In this document: positions 22,715-30,216 of the stretch, in pieces
Layout: every line of letters starts with the position of its first letter
Numbering within the stretch: position 1 is the first letter of the stretch
DNA from: a virus
DNA length: 61,963 nt
Reading direction: 5' to 3' (one strand)
IMG/VR virus record: IMGVR_UViG_3300018080_000189
Span: 1 to 61,963 of that record
The notes under the pieces: model-generated
Seen by the model: the letters and a program-made list of their open reading frames with translations, nothing else
The model's database searches: none
Told to the model about the DNA's origin: nothing
Position numbers and translations under genes: made by a program

Positions 22715-23715
22715 TTGTCATACCAATCCTCTATACTGATGATTTGTTGATCTTTTATATGTCCACGATGATCAGCGCATTTCGCCACGATGTCGTCTAC
22801 GATCTTCGCAGCGGTTTTTTGGTCTAGTTTACAGTGCCGGGAGAATTTCTTTGCTCTGTCTTTGCCACCAAACATATAGGTAGCTATGATCTGATTACGT
22901 TTATAGTCTACAAACTCATAATTGTATCCACGTTTCTCAGCTAGATGATGTAAAGCTCTAGTCGGGTATATGCTGACGGTTTTCCCTAACACCGCGAGAG
23001 TGAAATTGATGAAATTTTCTCCCCCACCATAGATACCAAGTTCTTTAGGCCATCCACCAAGTAGATCATAAAGATAGCGCGACATCATCATACCACACGT
23101 AGACATACAAGGTACTATATAAGGCTCTTCTGCCTTTCTATAATTAGTAAATGAGTAATGATACAGTGCTTTATCAGGCTGGGATACTAGTTTATAAATT
23201 AACTGCTTACCATCTCTTTCTAGGAAATACGCTAGAGGCATGTGTAACGTGCCATCGAGCATCGCTGTTGGATGCTGTGTATAATATTGAAACATATCTA
23301 CCAGTGATTGCGGTCTAAGAGCACAATGTGCGTCTATGAAGAATAATATACTTCCGGTGGAGGCTGCTACACCAGCGTTTTTAGCATTCCAATGTGAGAG
23401 TTTATCTGAATACTCTACATATTTGAGCCATGGATGTATTCTTGAGTAAGAATTCACACGATCACCACCTGGATCTTCTCTGTTGTAGGGGGGCCTGTAT
23501 TTGTTGGCTTCTCCTCTAGTTATCTTACGAATTTTGCCGCAATCAGGACAGGTATAAGAATAATCAGCCTGTGCTGCGACTTTACTATTCCAATTATTTA
23601 CCATAATCACTTCAAAATCTATATCTGTATCACAGAGTTGATTCCAAAGTGATACTATTGTGAATAAATTCTGTGGGTATTCCCCACAGAATGGTGTTAT
23701 TATTGATAGTTTCAT
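22699..23715 (-). CDS. GT2 glycosyltransferase resembling polypeptide GalNAc-transferases
   Basis: GT-A fold with M-K-L-S-I-I-T-P-F at the start. The metal site is D128-A-H130-C (F-F-I-D-A-H-C), a D-x-H rather than D-x-D; D-x-H-C is characteristic of animal polypeptide GalNAc-transferases. About 100 residues later come G-G-E-N (231-234) and H256/H257, matching the W-G-G-E-N and third metal-ligand His of that family. There is an inserted C-P-D-C-G (56-60). It would start O-glycans on Ser/Thr, which fits the Ser/Thr-only tracts of this phage's virion proteins. A different acceptor, such as a lipid or sugar, is possible, since bacterial GT2 enzymes vary widely. No lectin domain. Confidence 0.8.
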   Translation of the reverse strand: MKLSIITPFCGEYPQNLFTIVSLWNQLCDTDIDFEVIMVNNWNSKVAAQADYSYTCPDCGKIRKITRGEANKYRPPYNREDPGGDRVNSYSRIHPWLKYVEYSDKLSHWNAKNAGVAASTGSILFFIDAHCALRPQSLVDMFQYYTQHPTAMLDGTLHMPLAYFLERDGKQLIYKLVSQPDKALYHYSFTNYRKAEEPYIVPCMSTCGMMMSRYLYDLLGGWPKELGIYGGGENFINFTLAVLGKTVSIYPTRALHHLAEKRGYNYEFVDYKRNQIIATYMFGGKDRAKKFSRHCKLDQKTAAKIVDDIVAKCADHRGHIKDQQIISIEDWYDKWVQP

Positions 23716-23716
23716 A

Positions 23717-23911
23717 TTATAATCCTAACCATTTAAATAATAAATAATATTTAGCTAATCTAACCATAGTATGTATTAAGCTTTCGCTATAATCAAAATT
23801 CAAATACTCCTTAGGCAGCATTGAACTCGAATATGAAGTACACCATGTACTTGTCATTGTGGAACTGGTAGATCTAGTCCACGTTGTAGTTTTGGTGGTG
23901 TTTGTTGTCAC
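23717..23911 (-). CDS. Small Thr/Ser-rich protein beside the GT2 gene (64 aa)
   Basis: Residues 1-30 are almost all Thr, Ser and Trp (M-T-T-N-T-T-K-T-T-T-W-T), with one Cys; residues 31-64 form a hydrophobic or amphipathic helix. It begins within 4 bases of the upstream gene's end and stops 2 bases before the glycosyltransferase start. The composition matches the virion Ser/Thr tracts, so it may be a glycosylation substrate or membrane-held acceptor. Function inferred only from composition and position. Confidence 0.55.
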   Translation of the reverse strand: MTTNTTKTTTWTRSTSSTMTSTWCTSYSSSMLPKEYLNFDYSESLIHTMVRLAKYYLLFKWLGL

Positions 23912-24237
23912 TTATTACTCCTCTCCAGTAATCCTTTCGGTGTATAATTACATTCATGATCCCCAAATCGTTGCATATATGTCCACCAACATCGGTTGTC
24001 TACCCAATAATGACAAAAGCGGCAAACTGGGTTTATGGGGATATCAATAACTATCTCGTCAGTGGGTATGTTTTCTGGTTTCTCAAACAGCATACAATCC
24101 ATATACCCCAATACCGTACCGGAAATCATCCCGACCGCCCAGTGCCAATACGGCAGTGTAATGTTGAGTTTGAAATACATCAATGCCGGTAGGGCGAAAG
24201 ATATTAGTATTAGTACAATATATATTAGCGTGTTCAT
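23908..24237 (-). CDS. Membrane protein with Cys-rich C-terminus (109 aa)
   Basis: Hydrophobic helices at about 4-24 and 31-50, then C-R-F-C near residue 72 and two further Cys with several Trp. Predicted inner-membrane protein with a soluble metal- or disulfide-stabilised tail. Its stop and the next start overlap (ATGA). Could anchor glycan assembly; unproven. Confidence 0.6.
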   Translation of the reverse strand: MNTLIYIVLILISFALPALMYFKLNITLPYWHWAVGMISGTVLGYMDCMLFEKPENIPTDEIVIDIPINPVCRFCHYWVDNRCWWTYMQRFGDHECNYTPKGLLERSNK

Positions 24238-24238
24238 A

Positions 24239-24430
24239 CTATTTCTTTTTCCGTTTTATGTAGTTATCAATAGCTGTACGTACATTACATACTGCATCTG
24301 GTAGACTAGTTTCATGAAGTCTCCACCCTCTTCCAGTTATGGAATCCCGCAATATAACTGTACCTGTATACTTTGCTTCATCAGTTAGTTTTTGTAAAAA
24401 ATCTAATCTATTCTTATCTGTTATTTGCAT
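24239..24430 (-). CDS. Small hypothetical phage protein (63 aa)
   Basis: M-Q-I-T-D-K-N-R-L-D-F-L is a start seen in small conserved phage proteins of unknown role. Compact alpha/beta with a very basic tail (I-K-R-K-K-K). It lies immediately downstream of another small gene. Confidence 0.6.
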   Translation of the reverse strand: MQITDKNRLDFLQKLTDEAKYTGTVILRDSITGRGWRLHETSLPDAVCNVRTAIDNYIKRKKK

Positions 24431-24442
24431 ATCGTAATGCTC

Positions 24443-24625
24443 CTATTTTTTCAACCACCTGCGGATCAAGGTTTCGATTACCAAAAACGCCATGCGCTTG
24501 ATGAACCTACCGACTGTTCTAGTCCTGGATTGCTTCTCTGGTATTGGCGTCGTGTTTATTTCTTCCCATTTGTCTTGACCTTCTTTTTTCATATATACTG
24601 ATCCTTTTCCTCTTAGTATTGTCAT
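24443..24625 (-). CDS. Small basic protein with amphipathic tail (60 aa)
   Basis: I start at the ATG at 24625 (AGGG nine bases upstream) rather than 24649. The C-terminus (F-I-K-R-M-A-F-L-V-I-E-T-L-I-R-R-W-L-K-K) is a basic amphipathic helix that could bind membrane. Function unknown. Confidence 0.5.
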   Translation of the reverse strand: MTILRGKGSVYMKKEGQDKWEEINTTPIPEKQSRTRTVGRFIKRMAFLVIETLIRRWLKK

Positions 24626-24626
24626 T

Positions 24627-24827
24627 TTAGTGTACCCTATTGCCGCCATCGCTGGGGCTTATCGACGCGGCTCGTGTACTAGGCTCTTCATCGAGAAATA
24701 CCAATACAGTGCCGGTACCATCCCTGAATGCCTGGATTAGAGTGGATATTTGAGCTACTTCTTCGGGCGATTCCGGGCGCACTAGCAAACAGGTTATTGA
24801 GTTGTTGTTAATGATTTCGGATTTCAT
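24627..24827 (-). CDS. Small hypothetical protein (66 aa)
   Basis: Start at 24827, nine bases after GGAGG. Contains I-T-C-L-L-V-R-P and T-V-L-V-F-L-D-E-E, a small alpha/beta layout, with a Ser-rich end. It overlaps the upstream gene by 20 bases. Function unknown. Confidence 0.5.
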   Translation of the reverse strand: MKSEIINNNSITCLLVRPESPEEVAQISTLIQAFRDGTGTVLVFLDEEPSTRAASISPSDGGNRVH

Positions 24828-25035
24828 ACTGCTGGTCCTCCATTGATGGAAAATAAGGCTCGACATCACCAGTTATCAGAATAAAGCTATTATCCCCTGT
24901 TCTACTTATTGACTGCCCTGTTTTTTGTAAGTCTAGTTGTATTGAATACGCCTCCCAACGTCCACCTAAACAAAAAAGTAGACATGCAGCTGCTAACACG
25001 CAGATAACTGTTACTATTATCAGAAATAATTTCAT
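24808..25035 (-). CDS. Single-pass membrane or secreted protein (75 aa)
   Basis: Residues 2-24 are a strongly hydrophobic helix (K-L-F-L-I-I-V-T-V-I-C-V-L-A-A-A-C), followed by a polar 50-residue tail likely outside the inner membrane. There is a Cys in a lipobox-like L-A-A-A-C context, so lipidation is possible. Function unknown. Confidence 0.55.
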   Translation of the reverse strand: MKLFLIIVTVICVLAAACLLFCLGGRWEAYSIQLDLQKTGQSISRTGDNSFILITGDVEPYFPSMEDQQYEIRNH

Positions 25036-25064
25036 AATCGACGACTCCTTTCCTTTTTCCAGGG

Positions 25065-25889
25065 TTATTTTATTATCCTCAATCCCGTACTTGATTTCTT
25101 ATCGGAATCATCCTCGATTATCTTCGGAATTTTTTCTCCAGATTGTGTTTCCCATTCCGTGAACCACGCCTTACTACCGGCTTTGCGGAATCCTTGCTCG
25201 ACCATCCAAGCGCGCCCGATATCCTTCACCGACGCCAAACGGTCTTGTTCTTGATACCACCCATACCGATGATCCGTAATATACTGCCCGAAATTTGCGT
25301 TTCCACCTTTGATTTGCTTCTCTGGGTTCTTAGTATCATCCAGGTGCGGAAGGACGTGTTTAATGAAGTCCTTACGTATTAGCGAGGGGTGTCCACAATA
25401 CCCCAGTAATCCACGTAGGTGTTTATCAACCTCGAAAAACGTACCGTTCCAATAAACCATTTTGTCCCAGCATTTCATTACGTGGGTGCCGGAACGGAAT
25501 GCGGAGAGGTGGAGGATTTCAAGTTCCGGGTAAATGCAGAGTAGAATTAGCATTTGTTGGAGGTTGATGGGATGTAGGAGTTCCCAGTCGTCCTCTAAGT
25601 GGAATACGCATTCACTATCGGATTGAAGGGCTTGTTGCCAGGTCCAGATGAACGCCTTTGGGAATGAGGACTCGTTGGGCATGTGCGCGGTGATTATATG
25701 TGGGCGGAAGTGCTGCTTACATACTCGAAATACCGCGTGCTGATCGCTCACTCCACACGGATCGATGTTGATGAATACGTTTCGGATTATGTTCATGTGA
25801 GGGCCGAACATATTACGACAGAATGACGAGAGGGTCCGGTCGAGAATTTCCGGTCGGCATGTCGCGGTTATAGTTATGTCGATACTCAT
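25065..25889 (-). CDS. GT-A (family 2-like) glycosyltransferase
   Basis: Starts with a short strand (S-I-D-I-T-I-T-A-T) and R-P-E-I-L-D-R-T, like nucleotide-sugar GT-A enzymes. H-L-E-D-D-W-E-L-L (E99-D100-D101) is the metal-binding DxD equivalent. The C-terminal part, with Y-W-N-G-T-F-F and a G-H-P-S-L-I-R-K-D-F loop, would form the acceptor site. 274 residues. Part of the glycan cluster 22699-29941; likely extends a sugar chain. Sugar donor not predictable. Confidence 0.75.
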   Translation of the reverse strand: MSIDITITATCRPEILDRTLSSFCRNMFGPHMNIIRNVFINIDPCGVSDQHAVFRVCKQHFRPHIITAHMPNESSFPKAFIWTWQQALQSDSECVFHLEDDWELLHPINLQQMLILLCIYPELEILHLSAFRSGTHVMKCWDKMVYWNGTFFEVDKHLRGLLGYCGHPSLIRKDFIKHVLPHLDDTKNPEKQIKGGNANFGQYITDHRYGWYQEQDRLASVKDIGRAWMVEQGFRKAGSKAWFTEWETQSGEKIPKIIEDDSDKKSSTGLRIIK

Positions 25890-26068
25890 GACTCTATCTC
25901 CTTCCGTTGTATCTTTTCAGACATAGAATCCTTTATCGTTATACGATATTGTAGTAATTCTCGTATAATTGATATTAATTCAAATCTCAGATGCCCTAAA
26001 TCATTGAAATTGACAGGCGGTTTTCTCTCTAATATATAAAGAATAGTTTTTATCCTCTCATCTGTCAT
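25886..26068 (-). CDS. Small helical protein (60 aa)
   Basis: The start at 26068 overlaps the methyltransferase stop (ATGA) and has AAAGG upstream. Two helices, mixed charge, basic end. Lies between a methyltransferase and a glycosyltransferase. Function unknown. Confidence 0.5.
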   Translation of the reverse strand: MTDERIKTILYILERKPPVNFNDLGHLRFELISIIRELLQYRITIKDSMSEKIQRKEIES

Positions 26069-26667
26069 TTGGCTATCCTTTCCCATATCATGAGGTTATT
26101 ATAATACGCCTTTATACCTTTCTTGTGTTGCCAGGGCTCCCATTTACGCTGGAGCTGCATTACCAAGTCGGTTCGTGCTCGATACCCCCGGTCAGTGAAT
26201 TTATGAAACCAATACGGATACGACTGGCAATTAACATGACACCTACCGCCCTGGCCAGGGGGTGCGGCGGTCATTACAATCATGTCTGAAAATGAACAGA
26301 GATTATCTACAAATATATCGGCATACTCTGGTTCTAAGTGTTCAGCTACCTCGAAACAGATAGCGATATCGGCTCTTCGGATTAGTAATTCTCTAATAGG
26401 TTTTCTGAGATCTCTGATAAACACGTAGTTGTTCATTGGTATGCCCACTGCTGGTAATGCGTTTGCCGTGCCTTCGATACCGTAGCAGGGGGATTTTATC
26501 CTCTCACTAAACCTAGTGAGCAGATCCCCATTACCACACCCGACATCGATTACGGATTTGGGATTGAAAACCTCCATAATTGCATCCACTACGATTGGTA
26601 CGCGCCAACTAAGTGATTTTCGTTGTGCAAAGAATTTTTTATTATACGCTATGTCTAAATCATACAT
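26065..26667 (-). CDS. Class I methyltransferase (glycan cluster)
   Basis: Motif I V-I-D-V-G-C-G-N-G at residues 39-47, an acidic strand-2 end (G-I-E), and F-E-V-A-E-H-L-E-P-E typical of UbiE/type 11-12 methyltransferases (about 104-113). The C-terminal part has His-rich H-V-N-C-Q-S-Y and a W-F-H-K-F segment. It overlaps the GT4 gene by 8 bases, so it is probably coupled to sugar-chain synthesis as an O-methyltransferase. The target is inferred. Confidence 0.75.
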   Translation of the reverse strand: MYDLDIAYNKKFFAQRKSLSWRVPIVVDAIMEVFNPKSVIDVGCGNGDLLTRFSERIKSPCYGIEGTANALPAVGIPMNNYVFIRDLRKPIRELLIRRADIAICFEVAEHLEPEYADIFVDNLCSFSDMIVMTAAPPGQGGRCHVNCQSYPYWFHKFTDRGYRARTDLVMQLQRKWEPWQHKKGIKAYYNNLMIWERIAK

Positions 26668-27793
26668 TTTGATATTTCTCCATAAAATACTGTCCTGCGG
26701 CCCGACGATCCGGTCGGGGGTTAGCTTCGATAAATTCCAGAATATCGAGCATCTTGGGAATAGCTATCTCGTGTAGACCATTGATCCTCTTGTAAGTGGT
26801 GTGGTCTACTTCCGGGTACACATTAAGTGCTTGGTTTATTATACAGGCGATATTAGCCGGGTCCTGAGGTATGTGGACCGAATGTGTCCAGATCGTAGGC
26901 GATACGTGGCGCTCTCCGAATATTAGTGGTAAGCACCCACAACACATGGCCTCCAGAATACCACGATCATTCTGGCCACCGTATCCTGGATGCACAAATA
27001 ATTTAGTGCGATTCATAGCCAAAGCGAGCTGTTGTCGTGTCATGTTGATTGGTCCTTCTATATCCACATCACCAGAACTAATTATGTCGCGGATTATTTT
27101 CACTGAAATCCCCCGCATAAACCCGCCGGGGAGTATAGCGCGGGGCTTGACCCCGAATAGGTGGTAATACTTTTGAAGAGCTTGTACGGTGAAATGTTGA
27201 CCCTTTTTCTTATGTATGTGGGATGCGCCTATCATTACGTCGTATTCTTTGGGGAGTGTATTTGACGCGTCTATGATACCAAATATGTCTTCGTTGACGG
27301 GTTTTGAAAATGGAAAATGGAGCCGACCACGAGCGAGTTTAGGCGTGTCAATCAGGTCATTCAGCGTGATGTCCCAGAATGGCCAAGGGTGTCGATTGGT
27401 ATTAGCGCGGTAGAACAGTATCCAGTTTTCCCGGCGTTTATATATGTGATTGAGGAGAGGGTACCATGCTTTGAACCCTCCCCTCACTACTAATATATCT
27501 CCAGGGTGGATGATGTTAGCTACCATGGCCATTGAAGGGATTGTGTAGAGAGCTGATCGGTGACCTAGATTAAGGACGCCGGGGGAGATTTTGGAATCTA
27601 CAAACACGCGCAGGTCAGTTATGTGGTGCTGGTCGGTGAGGGTTTTGAACATATTCACCATACCGTCTGAATAGGCTGGGATAGCGAATTTGTTGCGAGT
27701 GGTTCGGTCGGGGTCAAAATGCGGGGCAGGATCGGAAGGGTAGGCGATAGGAGCACCCCCTGAGGTGTAGAGATATATTAGTTTTTGTGGCAT
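26660..27793 (-). CDS. GT4-like glycosyltransferase (GT-B)
   Basis: Two Rossmann halves. The second has I-G-A-S-H-I-H-K-K-K-G-Q (about 188-199), the phosphate-binding part of GT4, and F-V-H-P-G-Y-G-G-Q-N-D-R-G-I-L-E (266-281), the nucleotide-sugar motif with E281. The first half is divergent. 377 residues is normal. Coupled to the methyltransferase. Likely adds a sugar from an NDP donor. The small Ser/Thr-containing frame at 27797 lies directly upstream. Confidence 0.8.
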   Translation of the reverse strand: MPQKLIYLYTSGGAPIAYPSDPAPHFDPDRTTRNKFAIPAYSDGMVNMFKTLTDQHHITDLRVFVDSKISPGVLNLGHRSALYTIPSMAMVANIIHPGDILVVRGGFKAWYPLLNHIYKRRENWILFYRANTNRHPWPFWDITLNDLIDTPKLARGRLHFPFSKPVNEDIFGIIDASNTLPKEYDVMIGASHIHKKKGQHFTVQALQKYYHLFGVKPRAILPGGFMRGISVKIIRDIISSGDVDIEGPINMTRQQLALAMNRTKLFVHPGYGGQNDRGILEAMCCGCLPLIFGERHVSPTIWTHSVHIPQDPANIACIINQALNVYPEVDHTTYKRINGLHEIAIPKMLDILEFIEANPRPDRRAAGQYFMEKYQNV

Positions 27794-27796
27794 ATA

Positions 27797-27996
27797 CTAC
27801 AGATCCTTTCCTCTATATATAGTGGTTGTAGTGCATAACGTAGATGTACTCGTACTTTCTTCCCCTGGAGTAAAGGTATACAGACGGCCAATAGTTCCGT
27901 CTAACCATTTATACAACTTCTCTGTCTTATTAGTACCAAGTACAGTAGCGTCGTAGGTGGGTATACGGCTACTTTTTATTTGAGTATCCCACCCAT
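27797..27996 (-). pseudogene. Apparent frameshifted small gene with Ser/Thr stretch
   Basis: From the ATG at 27996 (directly after the upstream stop, TAAATG) the frame closes after 6 codons. Reading G-G-G as four bases, or slipping by -1 there, gives 66 residues with good coding character (W-D-T-Q-I-K-S-S-R-I-P-T-Y) and an end of S-T-S-T-S-T-L-C-T-T-T-T like the virion tracts. It may be a sequencing error in a G-run, a recent frameshift, or programmed slippage. Confidence 0.4.
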
Positions 27997-28197
27997 TTAG
28001 AAAGGGCGCACATACACCTTCATACGAGTTTTATCCACTTCGCCTGAGCATTGCATATACGCTTCGATGCTGGCTTCGTGTGAGTCCTTAGCGACTATTG
28101 GGTTGGGTGTGAAGTATTTTAATACTTCTTGTTTACCTTCTTCTTCTTGTTCCTTTTTGGTTGGCTCTTCGACTATTGCTACTTCAAATAATGGCAT
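27997..28197 (-). CDS. Small hypothetical protein (66 aa)
   Basis: AAGGAG lies upstream of the ATG. Acidic centre (K-K-E-Q-E-E-E-G-K-Q-E) between short beta segments and a K-V-Y-V-R-P-F end. Looks like a compact soluble phage protein; no family recognised. Confidence 0.55.
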   Translation of the reverse strand: MPLFEVAIVEEPTKKEQEEEGKQEVLKYFTPNPIVAKDSHEASIEAYMQCSGEVDKTRMKVYVRPF

Positions 28198-28208
28198 GAT
28201 TTTCTCCT

Positions 28209-28625
28209 TTATATCTTGCCAGTTAATAAAAATACAAGCCTACCCCAAATGGTAAGCCTCTTGAGTTTTGATAATTTGTTCTCCATTCCTGCGAGTGTGC
28301 CTTTGAGTTTATCCATTGAGATTCGACGCTCTTTATCCACACGTAGTAGTTTTTTGATTTCGTAATTCTGATCAACTATTCTTTCAGACTGATCATGAAC
28401 GCAGTCGAATGCTATACCGATAATATTCTGTACTCTCTTAGTCATACCTATCGTTACAGCTGGCTTTCCAGGTACCACATAGTCTATACCGCGTATTAGT
28501 TCTAGTTTAGCTGGACTGTTATTTTCTCTAGTTCTGAATTTAAAGCGTTTTTCGTCATCTCTTTCTTCCAATTCAATACTGTGATTAGCAGTCTTAAAAT
28601 ATTTAACATCAGTTATAACTATCAT
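28209..28625 (-). CDS. Hypothetical protein with amphipathic C-terminus (138 aa)
   Basis: I start at the ATG at 28625, overlapping the upstream stop by four bases; the track-length frame begins at GTG. Residues 1-60 look beta-rich, residues 90-125 are a coiled coil, and the last 15 (L-T-I-W-G-R-L-V-F-L-L-T-G-K-I) are hydrophobic. Possibly peripherally membrane-bound. Function unknown. Confidence 0.55.
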   Translation of the reverse strand: MIVITDVKYFKTANHSIELEERDDEKRFKFRTRENNSPAKLELIRGIDYVVPGKPAVTIGMTKRVQNIIGIAFDCVHDQSERIVDQNYEIKKLLRVDKERRISMDKLKGTLAGMENKLSKLKRLTIWGRLVFLLTGKI

Positions 28626-29941
28626 ACCCACAACCTACTCTCTTGCAATATCGGACCGTAGTATCGCGTATATAGATAATCATAGTTATAATGCCGCCGC
28701 ATGAACGTCTTCAACCTCACACTCTCATTAGCCAATATCCGCCCCAACACAATCAGAGCGATATCGCGCAATAACGGATCTATGCCGTTAATGTGATTCA
28801 CGCCACGATTGAATGACCCGAAATCAAAGAACAGCGCATTATACCCACTCACCTCGTGCATCATATCAAGTGAACCATTGAGTACGACGATTGGGCTCCC
28901 ACACAGAGCCGCTTCTGGGAGTACTAGCCCGAACGTCTCCTCGCGGGTAGGGAATATAAATACATTCGATAATTGGAATAGTTCCCGGATCATGTGTTTG
29001 GGTATGCCCACGCCGAACCGCCCCTCTTTGCCTGCGGGCTTGAAGTCTGGTGTGAATATAATCTCTGTACCGATGGTGAGACCGAGATCCACTGCTTGCT
29101 TTTTGTAGTTGTTGATGATGTCGAGTTGTTTCTGGCCGGTGGCCCACTGGGTGGCAATGACCAAACACACGGATTTACCCAAGCGCTTAAAGTGCCCGAA
29201 AATCCCCAACACTTCAGAGAGACGCTTAGCCTCTAGTCGATCCACCGACGCTGGGTAGATTTGAACTATCTCCGCTTGCATTACACCTGGGTAGGTATCG
29301 ATGAACTGCCTGGTATCTTCGCTATAATCGCATAGAGACCGTATGTCTTTAATATGGGGTATTACTCTCACATCGTCCATCACGCCTCGGTACTGTTCAG
29401 CCACTCTCAGCGCGTCAGAGCGATTTGGGTATAGGAGTTTGTGGCGCTTCCCGTAGAGCTTGATCTGCCAGAAATCAGACTCGGCTGACGGTACTGAGTG
29501 AATCGCGTGTAGCCATTTGACATTTGGTAAGTCCTTTGACGCTTCCATAATAGCGACAGCGAATGGTAAGTGCCAGCCTTGAAACACAATGTCTTCGGTA
29601 AACACCAGATCATAGTCTTTGAGTTCTTCTCTGAGCATCGCAGCGGTTTTGTTCTTGATCTGTTGGTGTTCGGCGGGGGTGCTGACTCCCGGCGCGGGTT
29701 TGTACGATTGGTCTTCACCTGTGAATTGCGCGAGCGTGTGATAGTCTGCCAGATGGGTGAACGGGATTTTCTTTTCGAGTATTACGTCGGCAGGGAACTC
29801 CTCGCCATGGTAGCGTTCAGACACGAATAAATGCACCTCGTGTCCGTATTTAGTGAGCATTTCTGCCCGGTCCTTTACTATGCCGGTCAGCGAATACTGC
29901 GGCATAAAGGATTGGAATGTAGTGATGATTCCAATTTTCAT
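28622..29941 (-). CDS. GT4 glycosyltransferase (439 aa)
   Basis: M-K-I-G-I-I-T-T-F at the start and K-D-R-A-E-M-L-T-K-Y-G-H-E-V fit the GT4 N-terminal Rossmann half. F-I-F-P-T-R-E-E-T-F-G-L-V-L-P-E gives the E-x7-E motif (E335, E343), followed by A-A-L-C-G-S-P-I-V-V. Complete and of normal length. First gene of the glycan cluster after the structural genes; AGGAGG upstream. Donor unknown. Confidence 0.85.
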   Translation of the reverse strand: MKIGIITTFQSFMPQYSLTGIVKDRAEMLTKYGHEVHLFVSERYHGEEFPADVILEKKIPFTHLADYHTLAQFTGEDQSYKPAPGVSTPAEHQQIKNKTAAMLREELKDYDLVFTEDIVFQGWHLPFAVAIMEASKDLPNVKWLHAIHSVPSAESDFWQIKLYGKRHKLLYPNRSDALRVAEQYRGVMDDVRVIPHIKDIRSLCDYSEDTRQFIDTYPGVMQAEIVQIYPASVDRLEAKRLSEVLGIFGHFKRLGKSVCLVIATQWATGQKQLDIINNYKKQAVDLGLTIGTEIIFTPDFKPAGKEGRFGVGIPKHMIRELFQLSNVFIFPTREETFGLVLPEAALCGSPIVVLNGSLDMMHEVSGYNALFFDFGSFNRGVNHINGIDPLLRDIALIVLGRILANESVRLKTFMRRHYNYDYLYTRYYGPILQESRLWV

Positions 29942-29973
29942 TTAGGTCCTCCTCCTTATCAGTGAATAAAACA

Positions 29974-30009
29974 AACGGGATAGCGACCACTCAGATCAAC
30001 CATCCCGTT
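29974..30009 (-). terminator. Hairpin between structural and glycan gene clusters
   Basis: AACGGGAT (29974-29981) pairs with ATCCCGTT (30002-30009) across a 20-base loop. Reading in the minus direction, the stem is followed by TGTTTTATT, so it can act as a rho-independent terminator or attenuator between 30217-32226 and the GT4 gene. Confidence 0.6.
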
Positions 30010-30216
30010 CAATGATCCTGTCTCTCACAGACAAGCATATATCATACCAATCCTATGTCATTGATATTTCGTATTTGGTATTTTGAATCTGTTCAATTTT
30101 TGAACATCTCCCATTACAGGCTGTTCGATATTTGATATGCCAGGAGCGGGAGGGGATCACCAAAGCCAGCCCATGAACTTTGGTGAACCGCACTCCCAAT
30201 GGCATTCAGTTAGTTA
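30010..30216. other. Intergenic region with second hairpin
   Basis: No gene is supported. TCACCAAAG (30157-30165) and CTTTGGTGA (30178-30186) form a 9-bp stem with a 12-base loop just past the 669-residue gene's stop, and GTTCAATTTTTGAAC is a further short inverted repeat near 30090. They may stabilise the 3' end of the long tail transcript. Confidence 0.4.

Noticed and set aside
29407-29718. 103-codon shifted frame within the GT4 gene
   Set aside because: Same strand, other frame, lacking a ribosome site, inside a well-supported gene.
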